Shown: positions 22,808-31,993 of the stretch, piece by piece
Layout: each line of letters opens with the position of its first letter
Numbering within the stretch: position 1 is the first letter of the stretch
NCBI GenBank assembly: GCA_903837445.1
Contig: CAILUR010000047.1
Coordinates: 1-32,681 of the forward strand
Origin: an uncultured bacterium
Lineage (GTDB): Bacteria; Oederibacteriota; PGYV01; CAILUR01
DNA: 32,681 nt
Reading direction: 5' to 3'
Program-made: the position numbers and the translations under genes
Notes under the pieces: model-generated
What the model saw: the letters and a program-made list of their open reading frames with translations, nothing else
Told to the model about the DNA's origin: nothing
The model's database searches: none

Positions 22808-22868
22808 TATTTTTGCACTTGGGAGTATATAACTCGTCTAAGCAATTAAACATTTTATTGGGGTGTAA

Positions 22869-24251
22869 ATGAAAATCAAGAACTTTATTAAAACACTTTT
22901 GATAGTTTGTATTTTATGCCTTCCAAGTTTTCTTTTAGCAGATGTTCCAGCAGGCGCTCCGTCCGCAAAAAATATTCTTGTAATTCAAGACAGTAGTTTT
23001 AACTTTACCCAACTCATTCACGAATTAAAAAATGATAGCAATTCCTGTACTACAGGCACAGGCCCTTCTAATATCGTTACCACTATAAACTGTAACTCAG
23101 ATGCGGACTGGCCTGCGAGTCTCGCTGGCTATGATCAGGTGTGGGATTTGCGTTGGAACGGCGCCACTTATACCCTCAACGGAGCTATGGCCACGGCTCT
23201 GCAGGGAGTGCTCAGTAGCGGGGGCGGCGTGTTTATCCTCGGAGAAAATCCTGGTTGGGACAAACCTGGAATAACAGCCTTTGTCAATTCAGTTACCACC
23301 GCTGGAAATTTTAATACTTCTGGAAGTACCACTGGTGGCGGTACCGAAACTGACATTCTTAACGCCAGTGCTTGTACTTCAGCTGAGAATTTTAGTACTG
23401 ACTATCTTAACCTTGCCACCTGCAATGGGGGGACAGTTACCTCTGAGTTCCCTGGTTGGATAAAGGTCGCAGAGCTCGCTGGTGGCTTTGGAGTAATCAC
23501 CAACCCCACAGGAGCTTACGCAATAGGCGTAGCTTTTATTTCATCAGTCCTCAAAGCGCCTTATAATAGCGGAAAACTTTTTGTCTGGTATGATGAACAA
23601 GCTTTTAGACCTCCACACTCCAATTGTGGTGCCAACGCAAGTATGTGTACTGTAAAAAACATAATGGATTTTCTTGTGATAGCCAATACCACTCCCACTA
23701 TCACTCCTACTTTGGTTCCAAATACAGAGACCGCCACACCCACTATCACCAACACAGCCACTCCTACTTTTACGGTAACGGACACCAGCACTGCCACGCA
23801 AACAATGACTGACACTCAAACAATGACTGTCACTCCCACCACTACCTCGACTGATACAAGCACCGTGACTTCTACCATAACGCCTACAGCTTCAGTTACC
23901 CTTACTAATACGCCACTGCCTACTGCCAGTATTACCCCGACCGCCACCGCCACTGTAGCGGATTTTTCTTTGGTATTAATTATCAATTACCCTAATCCTA
24001 CAAGTTCTTCCACTTGGATAGTTTATGACCTGACTCTCGCCTCACAAGTGACTGTGAATATTTTTACCATTAGCGGAGAGAAGCTAGCAGAACTTAAACA
24101 AGATGGTAACGCAGGAAGAAATAAAATATTTTGGGATGGAAAAAACAGAACCGGACAAGAAGCCGCCACTGGCGTTTATATCTATTCTATAGAAGCAGTG
24201 TCTGGCAACAACAAAAAAATGATTATGAGCAAACTGTCTGTAGTAAAATAA
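22869..24251 (+). CDS. Secreted protein with GATase/ThuA-like N-terminal domain, Thr-rich stalk and FlgD-like C-terminal domain
   Basis: This 460-residue protein has signal peptide 1-24, ending FLLA. Its N-terminal domain (about 30-270) begins KNILVIQDSSFNF and includes DQVWDLRWNG, QGVLSSGGGVFILGE and KLFVWYDEQ. This is a Rossmann-like layout reminiscent of secreted ThuA or glutamine-amidotransferase-like folds, though no catalytic Cys-His pair can be assigned. A Thr/Pro stalk of about 90 residues (272-363) follows. The C-terminal domain (364-460) has INYPNPTSSSTWIVYDL, VTVNIFTISGEKL, and then IFWDGKNRTGQEAATGVYIYSIEA, the classic FlgD-Ig/type A sorting pattern. Four Cys or more in the exported domain suggest disulfides. 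The tail differs from that of the GH18 proteins. The ATG at 22869 follows GGGGTGTAA. The gene ends one base from the convergent rlmN stop. Confidence 0.8.
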   Translation: MKIKNFIKTLLIVCILCLPSFLLADVPAGAPSAKNILVIQDSSFNFTQLIHELKNDSNSCTTGTGPSNIVTTINCNSDADWPASLAGYDQVWDLRWNGATYTLNGAMATALQGVLSSGGGVFILGENPGWDKPGITAFVNSVTTAGNFNTSGSTTGGGTETDILNASACTSAENFSTDYLNLATCNGGTVTSEFPGWIKVAELAGGFGVITNPTGAYAIGVAFISSVLKAPYNSGKLFVWYDEQAFRPPHSNCGANASMCTVKNIMDFLVIANTTPTITPTLVPNTETATPTITNTATPTFTVTDTSTATQTMTDTQTMTVTPTTTSTDTSTVTSTITPTASVTLTNTPLPTASITPTATATVADFSLVLIINYPNPTSSSTWIVYDLTLASQVTVNIFTISGEKLAELKQDGNAGRNKIFWDGKNRTGQEAATGVYIYSIEAVSGNNKKMIMSKLSVVK

Positions 24252-24252
24252 A

Positions 24253-25287
24253 TTATTGTATTTCTTTCTTCCCTGCCAATTGCCCGCAAGCCCCAGCGAT
24301 ATCTGAGCCCTTTTCTCTTCTTATAAAAGCCTTTACCCCAGCATCCACAAGCACTTTTTGAAACTTTAAGGTCACTTCTCTGGCTGGTTTATGATAGTCC
24401 TTTTCGCTCACGCTGTTATAAGGAATAAGATTTATTTTATAATCCAGTCCTTTTAAAAGTTTCAAAACTTTTAAAGCATCATCCGGAGAATCATTTAACC
24501 CCTTGAATAAAATATATTCAAACATAACTGGTTCTTTGTGTTTGGCATTGTAATATCTTGCCGCCGCTATCACTTCTTTTAAAGAATATTTTTTTGTTAT
24601 TGGCATAAGTTTATACCGTATGTTGTCATCCGCTGTGATTAAAGATATGGCCAGATTAAATTTATATTCAGAGTCAGCGATTTCTTTTATCACTGGCACT
24701 ATGCCAGCTGTCGACACTGTTATTCGGGTCTGAGAAAAATTATGTCCTTTCGCATCGGACAATATGTCTATCGCTTTTAAAACATTTTCCTTGTTTAAAA
24801 AAGGTTCTCCCATTCCCATAAAAACTATAGAATCAATTTTTCCGCCCGCTTCCGCCTTTGCCGCTTCAAATTCATTTATGATTTCTCCCACAGTCAAGTC
24901 CCTTATAAACCCAAGCTCTCCCGTGGCGCAAAACCTACAGCCCAAGGCACACCCTGCCTGTGAAGAAATACAAAGAGAGACCCTTTCTTCACCAGGTAAA
25001 ATAACGCTTTCTACACAGACGCCATCTTCAAATTCAAAAAGCAGTTTTTTGGTGCCGTCCACTTTGGACTCTTGTTTATCTTTTATATTTATCTTAGATA
25101 TGTAAAATTGTTGTTCCAACATTTCCCTTATGTCTGGCGAAAGATTTTTCATAGCCGCTATCTCTTTCACTTCTTTACGGCGCAACCAATCCCAAATTTG
25201 TCCTGCGCGAAACTTTGGAAAGCCCAAAGAGATAACTCTTTTTTCCACTTCTTTAAACTCTAAATTTTTAAGGTCCTGTTTAGCCAC
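24253..25287 (-). CDS. rlmN: Dual-specificity 23S rRNA (A2503-C2) / tRNA (A37-C2) methyltransferase RlmN
   Basis: This 344-residue radical-SAM enzyme places a C2 methyl group on A2503 of 23S rRNA and A37 of some tRNAs. The cluster-binding motif is Cys113, Cys117 and Cys120 in GCALGCRFCATG. FMGMGEPFLN is the SAM-binding GGEP-like motif. The second catalytic Cys is in the C-terminal IAGACGQLAG. The N-terminal helical domain includes LGFPKFRAGQIWDWL, a typical family block. The start is GTG at 25287 with AAGGA six bases upstream. It lies 10 bases downstream of the large dehydratase-activase gene, so it depends on that transcript unless an internal promoter exists. The ribosomal enzyme and the activase share only iron-sulfur chemistry. 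Confidence 0.95.
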   Translation of the reverse strand: MAKQDLKNLEFKEVEKRVISLGFPKFRAGQIWDWLRRKEVKEIAAMKNLSPDIREMLEQQFYISKINIKDKQESKVDGTKKLLFEFEDGVCVESVILPGEERVSLCISSQAGCALGCRFCATGELGFIRDLTVGEIINEFEAAKAEAGGKIDSIVFMGMGEPFLNKENVLKAIDILSDAKGHNFSQTRITVSTAGIVPVIKEIADSEYKFNLAISLITADDNIRYKLMPITKKYSLKEVIAAARYYNAKHKEPVMFEYILFKGLNDSPDDALKVLKLLKGLDYKINLIPYNSVSEKDYHKPAREVTLKFQKVLVDAGVKAFIRREKGSDIAGACGQLAGKKEIQ

Positions 25288-25297
25288 TTTTTTTCCT

Positions 25298-28200
25298 TTA
25301 AACTTTTACGGTTTCTTTCACCGGAGATTTTTTTCCTTGTTTTTCAGCCACTCTTCCTGCCTGTAAACAAAAACTTTCAAACCGCGCTTCCAACAATTGC
25401 GGATAAGGATTGCCATCCGCTTCTATAGTTAAAAACGGCATTCTGTCATTTTCTTTAAACCCCAGGTCTTTGAGCTTCATTCCCGCTTTATCATAAGCTT
25501 CCATTTGACTCTTATAATCCAAATTGTTAGCAGCTATGCCTTCGGTATATCTGACAGGCATACAAGAGAATGGGCCTATATTCACTACTCCAGCATACTT
25601 TGTAAAGACATCTCTAAGCGTGACTCCCAAAATCATTCCGGGCTCACCTTTTAAAGATTTAGGCAGTATGTGTTCTGAATATTTTACTATATCATCAATG
25701 TCCACGGCTTCCGCCACATACAGGTCTGATTTTTCCAGCAGTTTTTTTATTTTAAGTTCTATATGCCTTTGCGTCACATCAGTGACTACAAACTCTAACC
25801 AGCCCAGCATAGTGTATTCAGGAATATGCAATTTGTTTTTTATCATATAGGTCAGATAATACAGCCACTCAGAAATATGTGCTGTCCTTGCCACGAACCC
25901 TTTTTCCGCCAACCGCTTGGCTATGCTTTTATTTGAGAAAGCATCTCTGCGGACAAATATCTCTCCCATAATAGACACTTCTGGAGCATCGTGTAATTTC
26001 ATTTTCAGCGGAATTTCTTTAAGCACTTTGGCAGACCTTTTCAACTGCTCGTAAAATTTAATTTCCGATGACCCATCCAACGCGGCTACTATTTTCTCGC
26101 GTTCTTTATCCAGCACTTTTTCTCCAGCTTTTGGGTCCTGTGCCAATGTCCAGATAGAATTGCGAATATCATCCAGCACATCTCCTGTCACAAGCGCGCG
26201 CCACGCGTCTATCATAAGCGATGGCCCAAAGCCAGTATAGCGCTCTTCGTTTGCGAGAGAAATTATTGCCACATTTTCAAGTTTTCTTTCTTTTATAAGC
26301 ATATTCATAAACACATGGTATTGCCCGAGCCGGCAATAGCCCGCGGCTTTCGGTTGAAACACTATGAGCTTTTCATTATTATCCTTACGGTTTTCAAGAT
26401 ATTTTAACATAGACCCTATGCACAAAATCATAGGCAAGCATTCTTTCCCTGTAGTCACAGCGCGCCCAAGCCTTAGCGTCTCTTTATCAGAGACAGTATT
26501 GGCTTCTGCTCTCACTCCCGCTTTTCTAAACCCCGCGGCGACAAGTTCAGTTTGAAAATCCCCCATATTTGGAATTATCATTTTTACACTCGGGTCTGTA
26601 ATTTTTGTTTTTACGCCTTTTGAGTCCACAAAAAATATTCCGGTCTCTTCCACAGCCACGCGCGCTGGCACATAAGCGCTGTGCACTACAGCGGTCGCTG
26701 TCTTTCTTATTTCAATATAATTTTTTACCACATCAATAAACGCTTCTACTCTGGTGTCCACTCCCGCATCCGCTGTGTGTCCATCAATTTCAAGGGTGAG
26801 CGAGGGTTTATCTTTCATAATGCGTCTGAAGTAAGTGACCATTACCGAGTCAATCGCACATAAGAAATTAGTTATATACATTCCAAAAAGTTGATTATCT
26901 TTTTTAACTATCTGGGAGGCCTTTATCATTTTCTGCCCGATTTCCCAGTGCATATATTCATCGTGTGGGGGTTCCACTATTTCATATTCCAAAGGCAACA
27001 TATCAAAAGGAATTATGGAATAGCCGCGTGAAGTAAGTTTCTTCGGAATCCCTTTGTTGGTATCATCGTTAAACGCATTATGCGGCGCTCCAAAAAGCAC
27101 CACAGCTGTCCTTTCAGGATGTTTGTGAAGCTCTGTTAAAAACTGTTTGCCGAGCTCTTTTTTCTCATTATAAAATTCGCTCTGAGCCTTGACTGCTTTG
27201 TCAAAAGCCGCAGCTGTCTTTTCCCTATCAAACCCTATTTTTATTCCTATTTTTATAAAGGCCTCTTTTTCCGCTTCCACGCCTTTTGCAAAATTAAGAG
27301 TAGGATTAATGACTTTCTTTTCCAAGCCCTTGCCTTTAAATACCTGTTTCATAGTAAACGCTTCGCCTTGCGTAAAAATACAAGTGGCGGAAAACTCTTT
27401 TCTTGTGGCGCCATTTTCCACATGCATTTCTTCCACATGCGGCATAAAAATATAATCTGGATTTTTTTCTATCAGGTTGCTAAAGAGTGCTAAAGAAATT
27501 TGGGCAGGATAGCAAAACGAAGTGGTCTGCATATGTAAAGCATCCGCATTCATTTCTTCTGCAGTGACAATCTCACACCCCAAATGCGCAAAGAAGTTGT
27601 AGTAAAGGGGAAACATTTGTATCGCTATAAAGGATTTATTTATCCCTATGCGTGGAGCTTTTTTAGATATGGGAAGCGCTGGGCAATATTTTCCAAAAGC
27701 CAATTCGTTTCTTTTTACCACATAGTCCAAATCATCTTGGTCCACTTCTATTTTAAATCTCTGATTATAATACTTGTTGCAAGCGCCACCAAAAGGATAG
27801 GCCTTGCCTTCTATTTTTATCATATTGATTTTACATTTCAAATCACATTTTTCTTTGCCACCATTACATATGAAAGGTTTTTCATTTATTACTTCTCTTT
27901 TTATCAGTTCGCTCAAATCATATTTTTCTTCAGTGAGCAGTCCGAGCGCTAACCTTTTTTTTATTTCAAGCGCCACTCCAAAAGCTCCCATAAGTCCTGG
28001 ATCTGGCGGCACCACTATAGGTTTTTTCAAAATTGCTGCCATTGCGAGAGGTACTGCCTTGTTATAACAGACGCCCCCCTGCATAAAAACTTTTGCGCCA
28101 ACAGGTCTGTGCCCTTTTACTCGATTGACATAATTAAAACAAATGGAATAGACCAGCCCTGCGAGAATATCTTCAGTGCTTATGCCCTCGTGGCTAGCAT

Positions 28201-29620
28201 TTTTTATATCTGAAGAAATAAATGCCGCGCACTGATCGTTAAAATTAGGCGGTTTTTTTGCCAGGATTGCCCTGTCAGCTATCTCCGTGTAATCCACGCC
28301 AAGCGACTCATACGCTGCTTCTTCCAAAAAGGAACCTGTGCCTGCCGAACACGCTTCGTTCATTGCGTAATCAGAGGCGACTCCAGCGGTAATGTGAGTA
28401 TATTTTGCGTCCTGCCCGCCTATTTCAAAAATCGTGTCCACTTCAGTATCAAAATACACTGCCGCAGAAGCGTGCGCTATTATTTCATTTATTATGCCTA
28501 CGGTCAAAGAATAAAGCCCGGCAATCTGTCTGCCCGACCCTGTGACGCCTATGCCAGAAATATTTACTGGAGTAGTGCCGATATCTTTGAGGAGACTTAT
28601 GTAGCAGTTACGGGAAGCTTCCACAGGATTTCCGTTAGTACGCAAATATATGGAAGAAAGAATTTTATCATCACTGAGCCGCAAGAGCACTGCTTTCGTA
28701 GTGGTAGAACCCACATCCAAACCTATCACACATTTATCGTGAGCTTTGAGCACGCCTCTTTCGTTCTCTCTGAAAGTAACCAGCTTCTCAGCTGATTTCA
28801 AAGACTCCAAAGTGGCAAAACTTGTCATCCCTTCGTTAAAAAGTTCTTCAGTTATCTTCGCGCCTTTTTCAAAAGCGGCAATCGCTGCGCCAAGGGCTTC
28901 AAAATACGGAGCTTCTTCAGGCACAGTGATATTTTTTATTTTTTTCTTTACATCTTTTATGACTGCTTTATTTTTAGCAGTCCCGCCAGTAATAAGCACA
29001 TTTTCGTGTGGCACTTTCATTACCAGTTCTACTATTTTCTCGCCTATCATTTCGCATAAACCCGCTGTCACATTTGAAACAGGCACTCCTTTGTTGAGCG
29101 CGTGCGTACAATCGGATTTACAAAATACAGAACACCTGCCCGATACACCATAGGGTTCTCCAGTCACAGCCGCTTCCACGGCTTCTTCTATTGACAGGTC
29201 CATTCTTTTTATCTGTTGTAAAAAGAAATCCCCTGTACCTGAGGCGCATTTATTTCCAGTAGAGATACCTGTCACTTTTAAATTATGGTCCAATCTGTAA
29301 ACTATAAAGGTCTCGCCACCAGCAGAAACTACGGCATCATATTTCTCACCTTTTGCGACAAAAGAAAGCGCCGCTTCCACAGCTTCTGGTTCTGTTATGG
29401 ATGGCACATTTACAAATTCGCGAAAGCGTCTGCCTGTGACCAACACTTTATGATTAGTAGGATTAAGTTCTCTGACCACTTCAGCAAAAATTGCCTTGGG
29501 GTTTCCGTCGTGCTCTTTTCTGATAATTCTTTCAATATGGTAGGTCTCATCTTTTTTTGTGAGTTCTACAGCGCTTATAGTTGAGGCGCCCAAGCAAATA
29601 CCAAAAGCTTTTTTATTCAT
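25298..29620 (-). CDS. Giant acyl-CoA dehydratase activase-type protein (two ASKHA ATPase domains, DUF2229, HgdB-like region)
   Basis: This 1440-residue protein is built from BadF/BadG/HgdC-type ATPase repeats and a dehydratase-like half. Domain 1 (about 1-255) has CLGASTISAVEL and NKCASGTGDFF, with Cys125, then SGRCSVFCKSDC with Cys163. Domain 2 (about 298-560) has GLDVGSTTTKAVLL, FEIGGQDAKY and NEACSAGTGSFLEE with Cys424, then NDQCAAF. Each domain therefore keeps the two Cys that let HgdC dimers hold one [4Fe-4S] cluster. A Cys-rich link near 610-650 follows (C-x5-C-x3-C and a later Cys), then a DUF2229 region (about 660-880) and a region related to 2-hydroxyacyl-CoA dehydratase subunits (COG3581). 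Such fused proteins are known in anaerobes, but their substrate is not established. No separate dehydratase subunits lie nearby. ATG at 29620 follows AGGAGA. rlmN is downstream. Confidence 0.9.
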   Translation of the reverse strand: MNKKAFGICLGASTISAVELTKKDETYHIERIIRKEHDGNPKAIFAEVVRELNPTNHKVLVTGRRFREFVNVPSITEPEAVEAALSFVAKGEKYDAVVSAGGETFIVYRLDHNLKVTGISTGNKCASGTGDFFLQQIKRMDLSIEEAVEAAVTGEPYGVSGRCSVFCKSDCTHALNKGVPVSNVTAGLCEMIGEKIVELVMKVPHENVLITGGTAKNKAVIKDVKKKIKNITVPEEAPYFEALGAAIAAFEKGAKITEELFNEGMTSFATLESLKSAEKLVTFRENERGVLKAHDKCVIGLDVGSTTTKAVLLRLSDDKILSSIYLRTNGNPVEASRNCYISLLKDIGTTPVNISGIGVTGSGRQIAGLYSLTVGIINEIIAHASAAVYFDTEVDTIFEIGGQDAKYTHITAGVASDYAMNEACSAGTGSFLEEAAYESLGVDYTEIADRAILAKKPPNFNDQCAAFISSDIKNASHEGISTEDILAGLVYSICFNYVNRVKGHRPVGAKVFMQGGVCYNKAVPLAMAAILKKPIVVPPDPGLMGAFGVALEIKKRLALGLLTEEKYDLSELIKREVINEKPFICNGGKEKCDLKCKINMIKIEGKAYPFGGACNKYYNQRFKIEVDQDDLDYVVKRNELAFGKYCPALPISKKAPRIGINKSFIAIQMFPLYYNFFAHLGCEIVTAEEMNADALHMQTTSFCYPAQISLALFSNLIEKNPDYIFMPHVEEMHVENGATRKEFSATCIFTQGEAFTMKQVFKGKGLEKKVINPTLNFAKGVEAEKEAFIKIGIKIGFDREKTAAAFDKAVKAQSEFYNEKKELGKQFLTELHKHPERTAVVLFGAPHNAFNDDTNKGIPKKLTSRGYSIIPFDMLPLEYEIVEPPHDEYMHWEIGQKMIKASQIVKKDNQLFGMYITNFLCAIDSVMVTYFRRIMKDKPSLTLEIDGHTADAGVDTRVEAFIDVVKNYIEIRKTATAVVHSAYVPARVAVEETGIFFVDSKGVKTKITDPSVKMIIPNMGDFQTELVAAGFRKAGVRAEANTVSDKETLRLGRAVTTGKECLPMILCIGSMLKYLENRKDNNEKLIVFQPKAAGYCRLGQYHVFMNMLIKERKLENVAIISLANEERYTGFGPSLMIDAWRALVTGDVLDDIRNSIWTLAQDPKAGEKVLDKEREKIVAALDGSSEIKFYEQLKRSAKVLKEIPLKMKLHDAPEVSIMGEIFVRRDAFSNKSIAKRLAEKGFVARTAHISEWLYYLTYMIKNKLHIPEYTMLGWLEFVVTDVTQRHIELKIKKLLEKSDLYVAEAVDIDDIVKYSEHILPKSLKGEPGMILGVTLRDVFTKYAGVVNIGPFSCMPVRYTEGIAANNLDYKSQMEAYDKAGMKLKDLGFKENDRMPFLTIEADGNPYPQLLEARFESFCLQAGRVAEKQGKKSPVKETVKV

Positions 29621-29671
29621 ATGTTTGTCTCCTAAAGGAATAAAATATGATTTTTAAAATATCATTTGAAT

Positions 29672-29700
29672 ATATTACTCTAAAATGCCACCGCTGACAA
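29672..29700 (-). promoter_or_regulatory. Sigma-70-type promoter of the activase-rlmN operon
   Basis: On the minus strand TTGTCA (29700-29695) and TAATAT (29677-29672) are separated by 17 bases. The leader is about 45 bases. Confidence 0.65.
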
Positions 29701-29727
29701 GTATTTTTAATAGAAAATCCGTTTTCC

Positions 29728-29743
29728 CCCATATTTTTATGGG
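29728..29743. repeat. 5-bp inverted repeat between the divergent activase and mnmG promoters
   Basis: CCCAT and ATGGG flank ATTTTT. It lies 27 bases behind the activase -35 and 13 bases ahead of the mnmG -35, a position where a regulator could touch both promoters. The short arms make this a weak signal. Confidence 0.3.
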
Positions 29744-29756
29744 TAAATTTTATGTT

Positions 29757-29785
29757 TTGACTTTTTTATGAGTGTAGTTTACAAT
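29757..29785 (+). promoter_or_regulatory. Sigma-70-type promoter of mnmG
   Basis: TTGACT (29757-29762), a 17-base spacer and TACAAT (29780-29785), each one mismatch from consensus. The predicted start lies about 22 bases before the TTG of mnmG. Confidence 0.7.
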
Positions 29786-29813
29786 TATCAAATGTTTCAC
29801 CAAGGAGAACACT

Positions 29814-31700
29814 TTGATACCTGAGAAAGAATACGACATAATAGTGATAGGCGCAGGACACGCTGGTGTAGAAGCCGCGCTTGCCGCTTCCCGTATGGGA
29901 ATGCACACAGCGCTTTTCACCATTGATATGGATAAGATAGCCCATATGTCCTGCAACCCTGCCATAGGCGGTCTTGCAAAAGGCCAGTTGGTCAGGGAAA
30001 TTGATGCCCTCGGCGGAGAAATGGCACTTGCCACAGACGCCACTGGGATTCAATTTAAAATGTTAAATGCCCGCAAGGGGCCAGCTGTCCGTGCCCTTCG
30101 CGCTCAGGCTGATAAGAAAGCATATTCGGCCTATATGACCACTGCAGTAGAAAATCAAGCGCACCTTGATGTAAAAATGGCTATGATAGAAAAAATAACA
30201 ATGTCTGATAATCGGGTGGACGGCGTGCTCACTCAGACCGGCACTTTTTTCAAAGCCAAAGCCGTGATAGTCGCTACAGGTACTTTTTTAAATGGAACTA
30301 TTTTTATCGGCTTACAAGCTTTCCCTGGAGGCAGGTCAGGAGATATGCCTTCAGTAAAGCTCTCTGCGTCCCTGCAAGCACTCGGTTTAAAAATAGGACG
30401 GTTGAAGACAGGCACTAATCCACGGGTGGATAAAAAGACTCTTGATTTTTCAAAATTCATACCACAACCAGGCGATGCTATCCCTGTGCCTTTTTCTTTT
30501 TCAAACAAAATAATATCCCAACCACAAATGCTCTGCTATATGGCAAGAACAAATCTTGCCACGCATAAAATAATTACCGATAACCTTGACAAGTCCCCGC
30601 TTTACAGCAAAACAAATAAAATGATAACAGGCATTGGCCCACGCTACTGTCCTTCTATTGAAGATAAAGTAGTCAAGTTCAGTGAAAAAACATCTCACCA
30701 AATTTATATAGAACCTGAAGGTCGCGATACAAACGAAATGTATTTAAATGGTTTATCCACTTCCCTACCACGCGAAGTGCAGCTCGCTTATATAAGGTCT
30801 ATTGAGGGTTTTGAAAAAGCAGAAATAATGCGCCCGGGCTACGGCATAGAATATGATTTTGTCCCACCCTCACAAATAAATCACACTCTGGAATGTAGAA
30901 CTCTTCCTGGCTTATTTTTAGCAGGTCAGATAAACGGCACCTCTGGTTATGAAGAAGCCGCAGCGCAAGGTCTAGTGGCAGGAATAAACGCCGTAAAGAA
31001 AATACGCGGAGAAGCGCCTTTTCTTCCAGATCGTTCCGAAGGCTATATAGGCGTTATGTTGGATGATTTGGTCACAAAAGAACTGGAAGAACCTTATCGT
31101 TTATTTTCCTCGCGCGCCGAATATCGTTTGATTTTAAGAAATGATAATGCTGACATAAGGCTTATGGCATATGGCAAGAGCTTTGGTCTGGTGAGCGATG
31201 AAAGTTATAATAGAATGTTGCGTAAAAAAGATTTTTTTGCCACTCAATCAAAATTATTTGAAAACACTTGGCTCAAACCAGATGCTGTTATCAATAATAT
31301 GCTGTCCTCCATAGGTTCAGCAGAGCTCACTGCCCCTGTCACAGCAACACAACTTTTGAAAAGACCTGAGGTTTTTTATTCCGACATAAAAAAAATCCTC
31401 CCTATGGCAGAGACACAGCCCGAGGACTTTGAAGAATATTTTGAAACGAGTGTAAAATACGAGGGCTATATAAAAAACCAATATGATTTGATAGAAAGGT
31501 TCAAAAAACTCGAGACCAGACAAATTCCCGCCACATTTGATTACTCAAAATATAGTGGGTTTTCAAAAGAAGCGGTTGAAAAATTAGTAAAACTGCGTCC
31601 CCCCACTATAGGAATCGCCTCCAGAATTCAAGGCGTGTCCCCAGCAGACTTATCAGTCCTACTAATTTTAATGGAAAAAGAAGACCGTCCCGACAAATAA
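29814..31700 (+). CDS. mnmG: tRNA uridine-5-carboxymethylaminomethyl(34) synthesis enzyme MnmG (GidA)
   Basis: With MnmE this FAD enzyme installs the 5-carboxymethylaminomethyl group on wobble U34 of several tRNAs. The 628-residue protein has the dinucleotide motif VIGAGHAGVEAALAASRMG near 12-30, MSCNPAIGGLAKG with the first functional Cys, and ATGTFLNGTIFIG. QMLCYMARTNLATHKIITDN carries the second Cys, and GIGPRYCPSIEDKVVKF and YEEAAAQGLVAG are further strict family blocks. The C-terminal helical domain that contacts MnmE and tRNA is complete. The start is TTG at 29814 with AGGAGA upstream. It has its own promoter and is followed by two tRNA genes, the first being tRNA-Leu(UAA), a known MnmEG substrate in E. 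coli. Length is normal. Confidence 0.96.
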   Translation: MIPEKEYDIIVIGAGHAGVEAALAASRMGMHTALFTIDMDKIAHMSCNPAIGGLAKGQLVREIDALGGEMALATDATGIQFKMLNARKGPAVRALRAQADKKAYSAYMTTAVENQAHLDVKMAMIEKITMSDNRVDGVLTQTGTFFKAKAVIVATGTFLNGTIFIGLQAFPGGRSGDMPSVKLSASLQALGLKIGRLKTGTNPRVDKKTLDFSKFIPQPGDAIPVPFSFSNKIISQPQMLCYMARTNLATHKIITDNLDKSPLYSKTNKMITGIGPRYCPSIEDKVVKFSEKTSHQIYIEPEGRDTNEMYLNGLSTSLPREVQLAYIRSIEGFEKAEIMRPGYGIEYDFVPPSQINHTLECRTLPGLFLAGQINGTSGYEEAAAQGLVAGINAVKKIRGEAPFLPDRSEGYIGVMLDDLVTKELEEPYRLFSSRAEYRLILRNDNADIRLMAYGKSFGLVSDESYNRMLRKKDFFATQSKLFENTWLKPDAVINNMLSSIGSAELTAPVTATQLLKRPEVFYSDIKKILPMAETQPEDFEEYFETSVKYEGYIKNQYDLIERFKKLETRQIPATFDYSKYSGFSKEAVEKLVKLRPPTIGIASRIQGVSPADLSVLLILMEKEDRPDK

Positions 31701-31702
31701 TG

Positions 31703-31731
31703 TTGACACATGTTATACCTGTTGCTATAAT
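31703..31731 (+). promoter_or_regulatory. Consensus promoter of the tRNA-Leu / tRNA-fMet genes
   Basis: Perfect TTGACA (31703-31708), 17-base spacer and perfect TATAAT (31726-31731), preceded by TGC as an extended -10. The following ATGCCCTG is a GC-rich discriminator of the kind associated with stringent control. It starts three bases after the mnmG stop codon, so tRNA expression is independent of mnmG. Confidence 0.85.
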
Positions 31732-31767
31732 ATGCCCTGTTTTCAAGTGTTCTTTTTAATTAGCTGC

Positions 31768-31856
31768 GCCGGGGTGGCGAAATGGCAGACGCAGCGGACT
31801 TAAAATCCGCAGGGCCTTACCCGCCCATGTCGGTTCGAGTCCGACCCTCGGCACCA
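31768..31856 (+). tRNA. tRNA-Leu (anticodon UAA)
   Basis: The gene is 89 bases with encoded CCA. Acceptor GCCGGGG pairs with CCTCGGC (one G-T). The anticodon stem GCGGA/TCCGC encloses loop CTTAAAA with anticodon TAA at 31801-31803. A long variable arm follows, as in class II tRNAs, then T-arm GTCGG-TTCGAGT-CCGAC. It lies downstream of mnmG, whose product modifies this wobble U. Confidence 0.95.
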
Positions 31857-31914
31857 AGAATTTTTTTCCCTGCTTCAGTCACTTATCAAAAGCAGAATAT
31901 CAAATAACAAAAGA

Positions 31915-31989
<75 letters not shown>

Positions 31990-31993
31990 ATAA

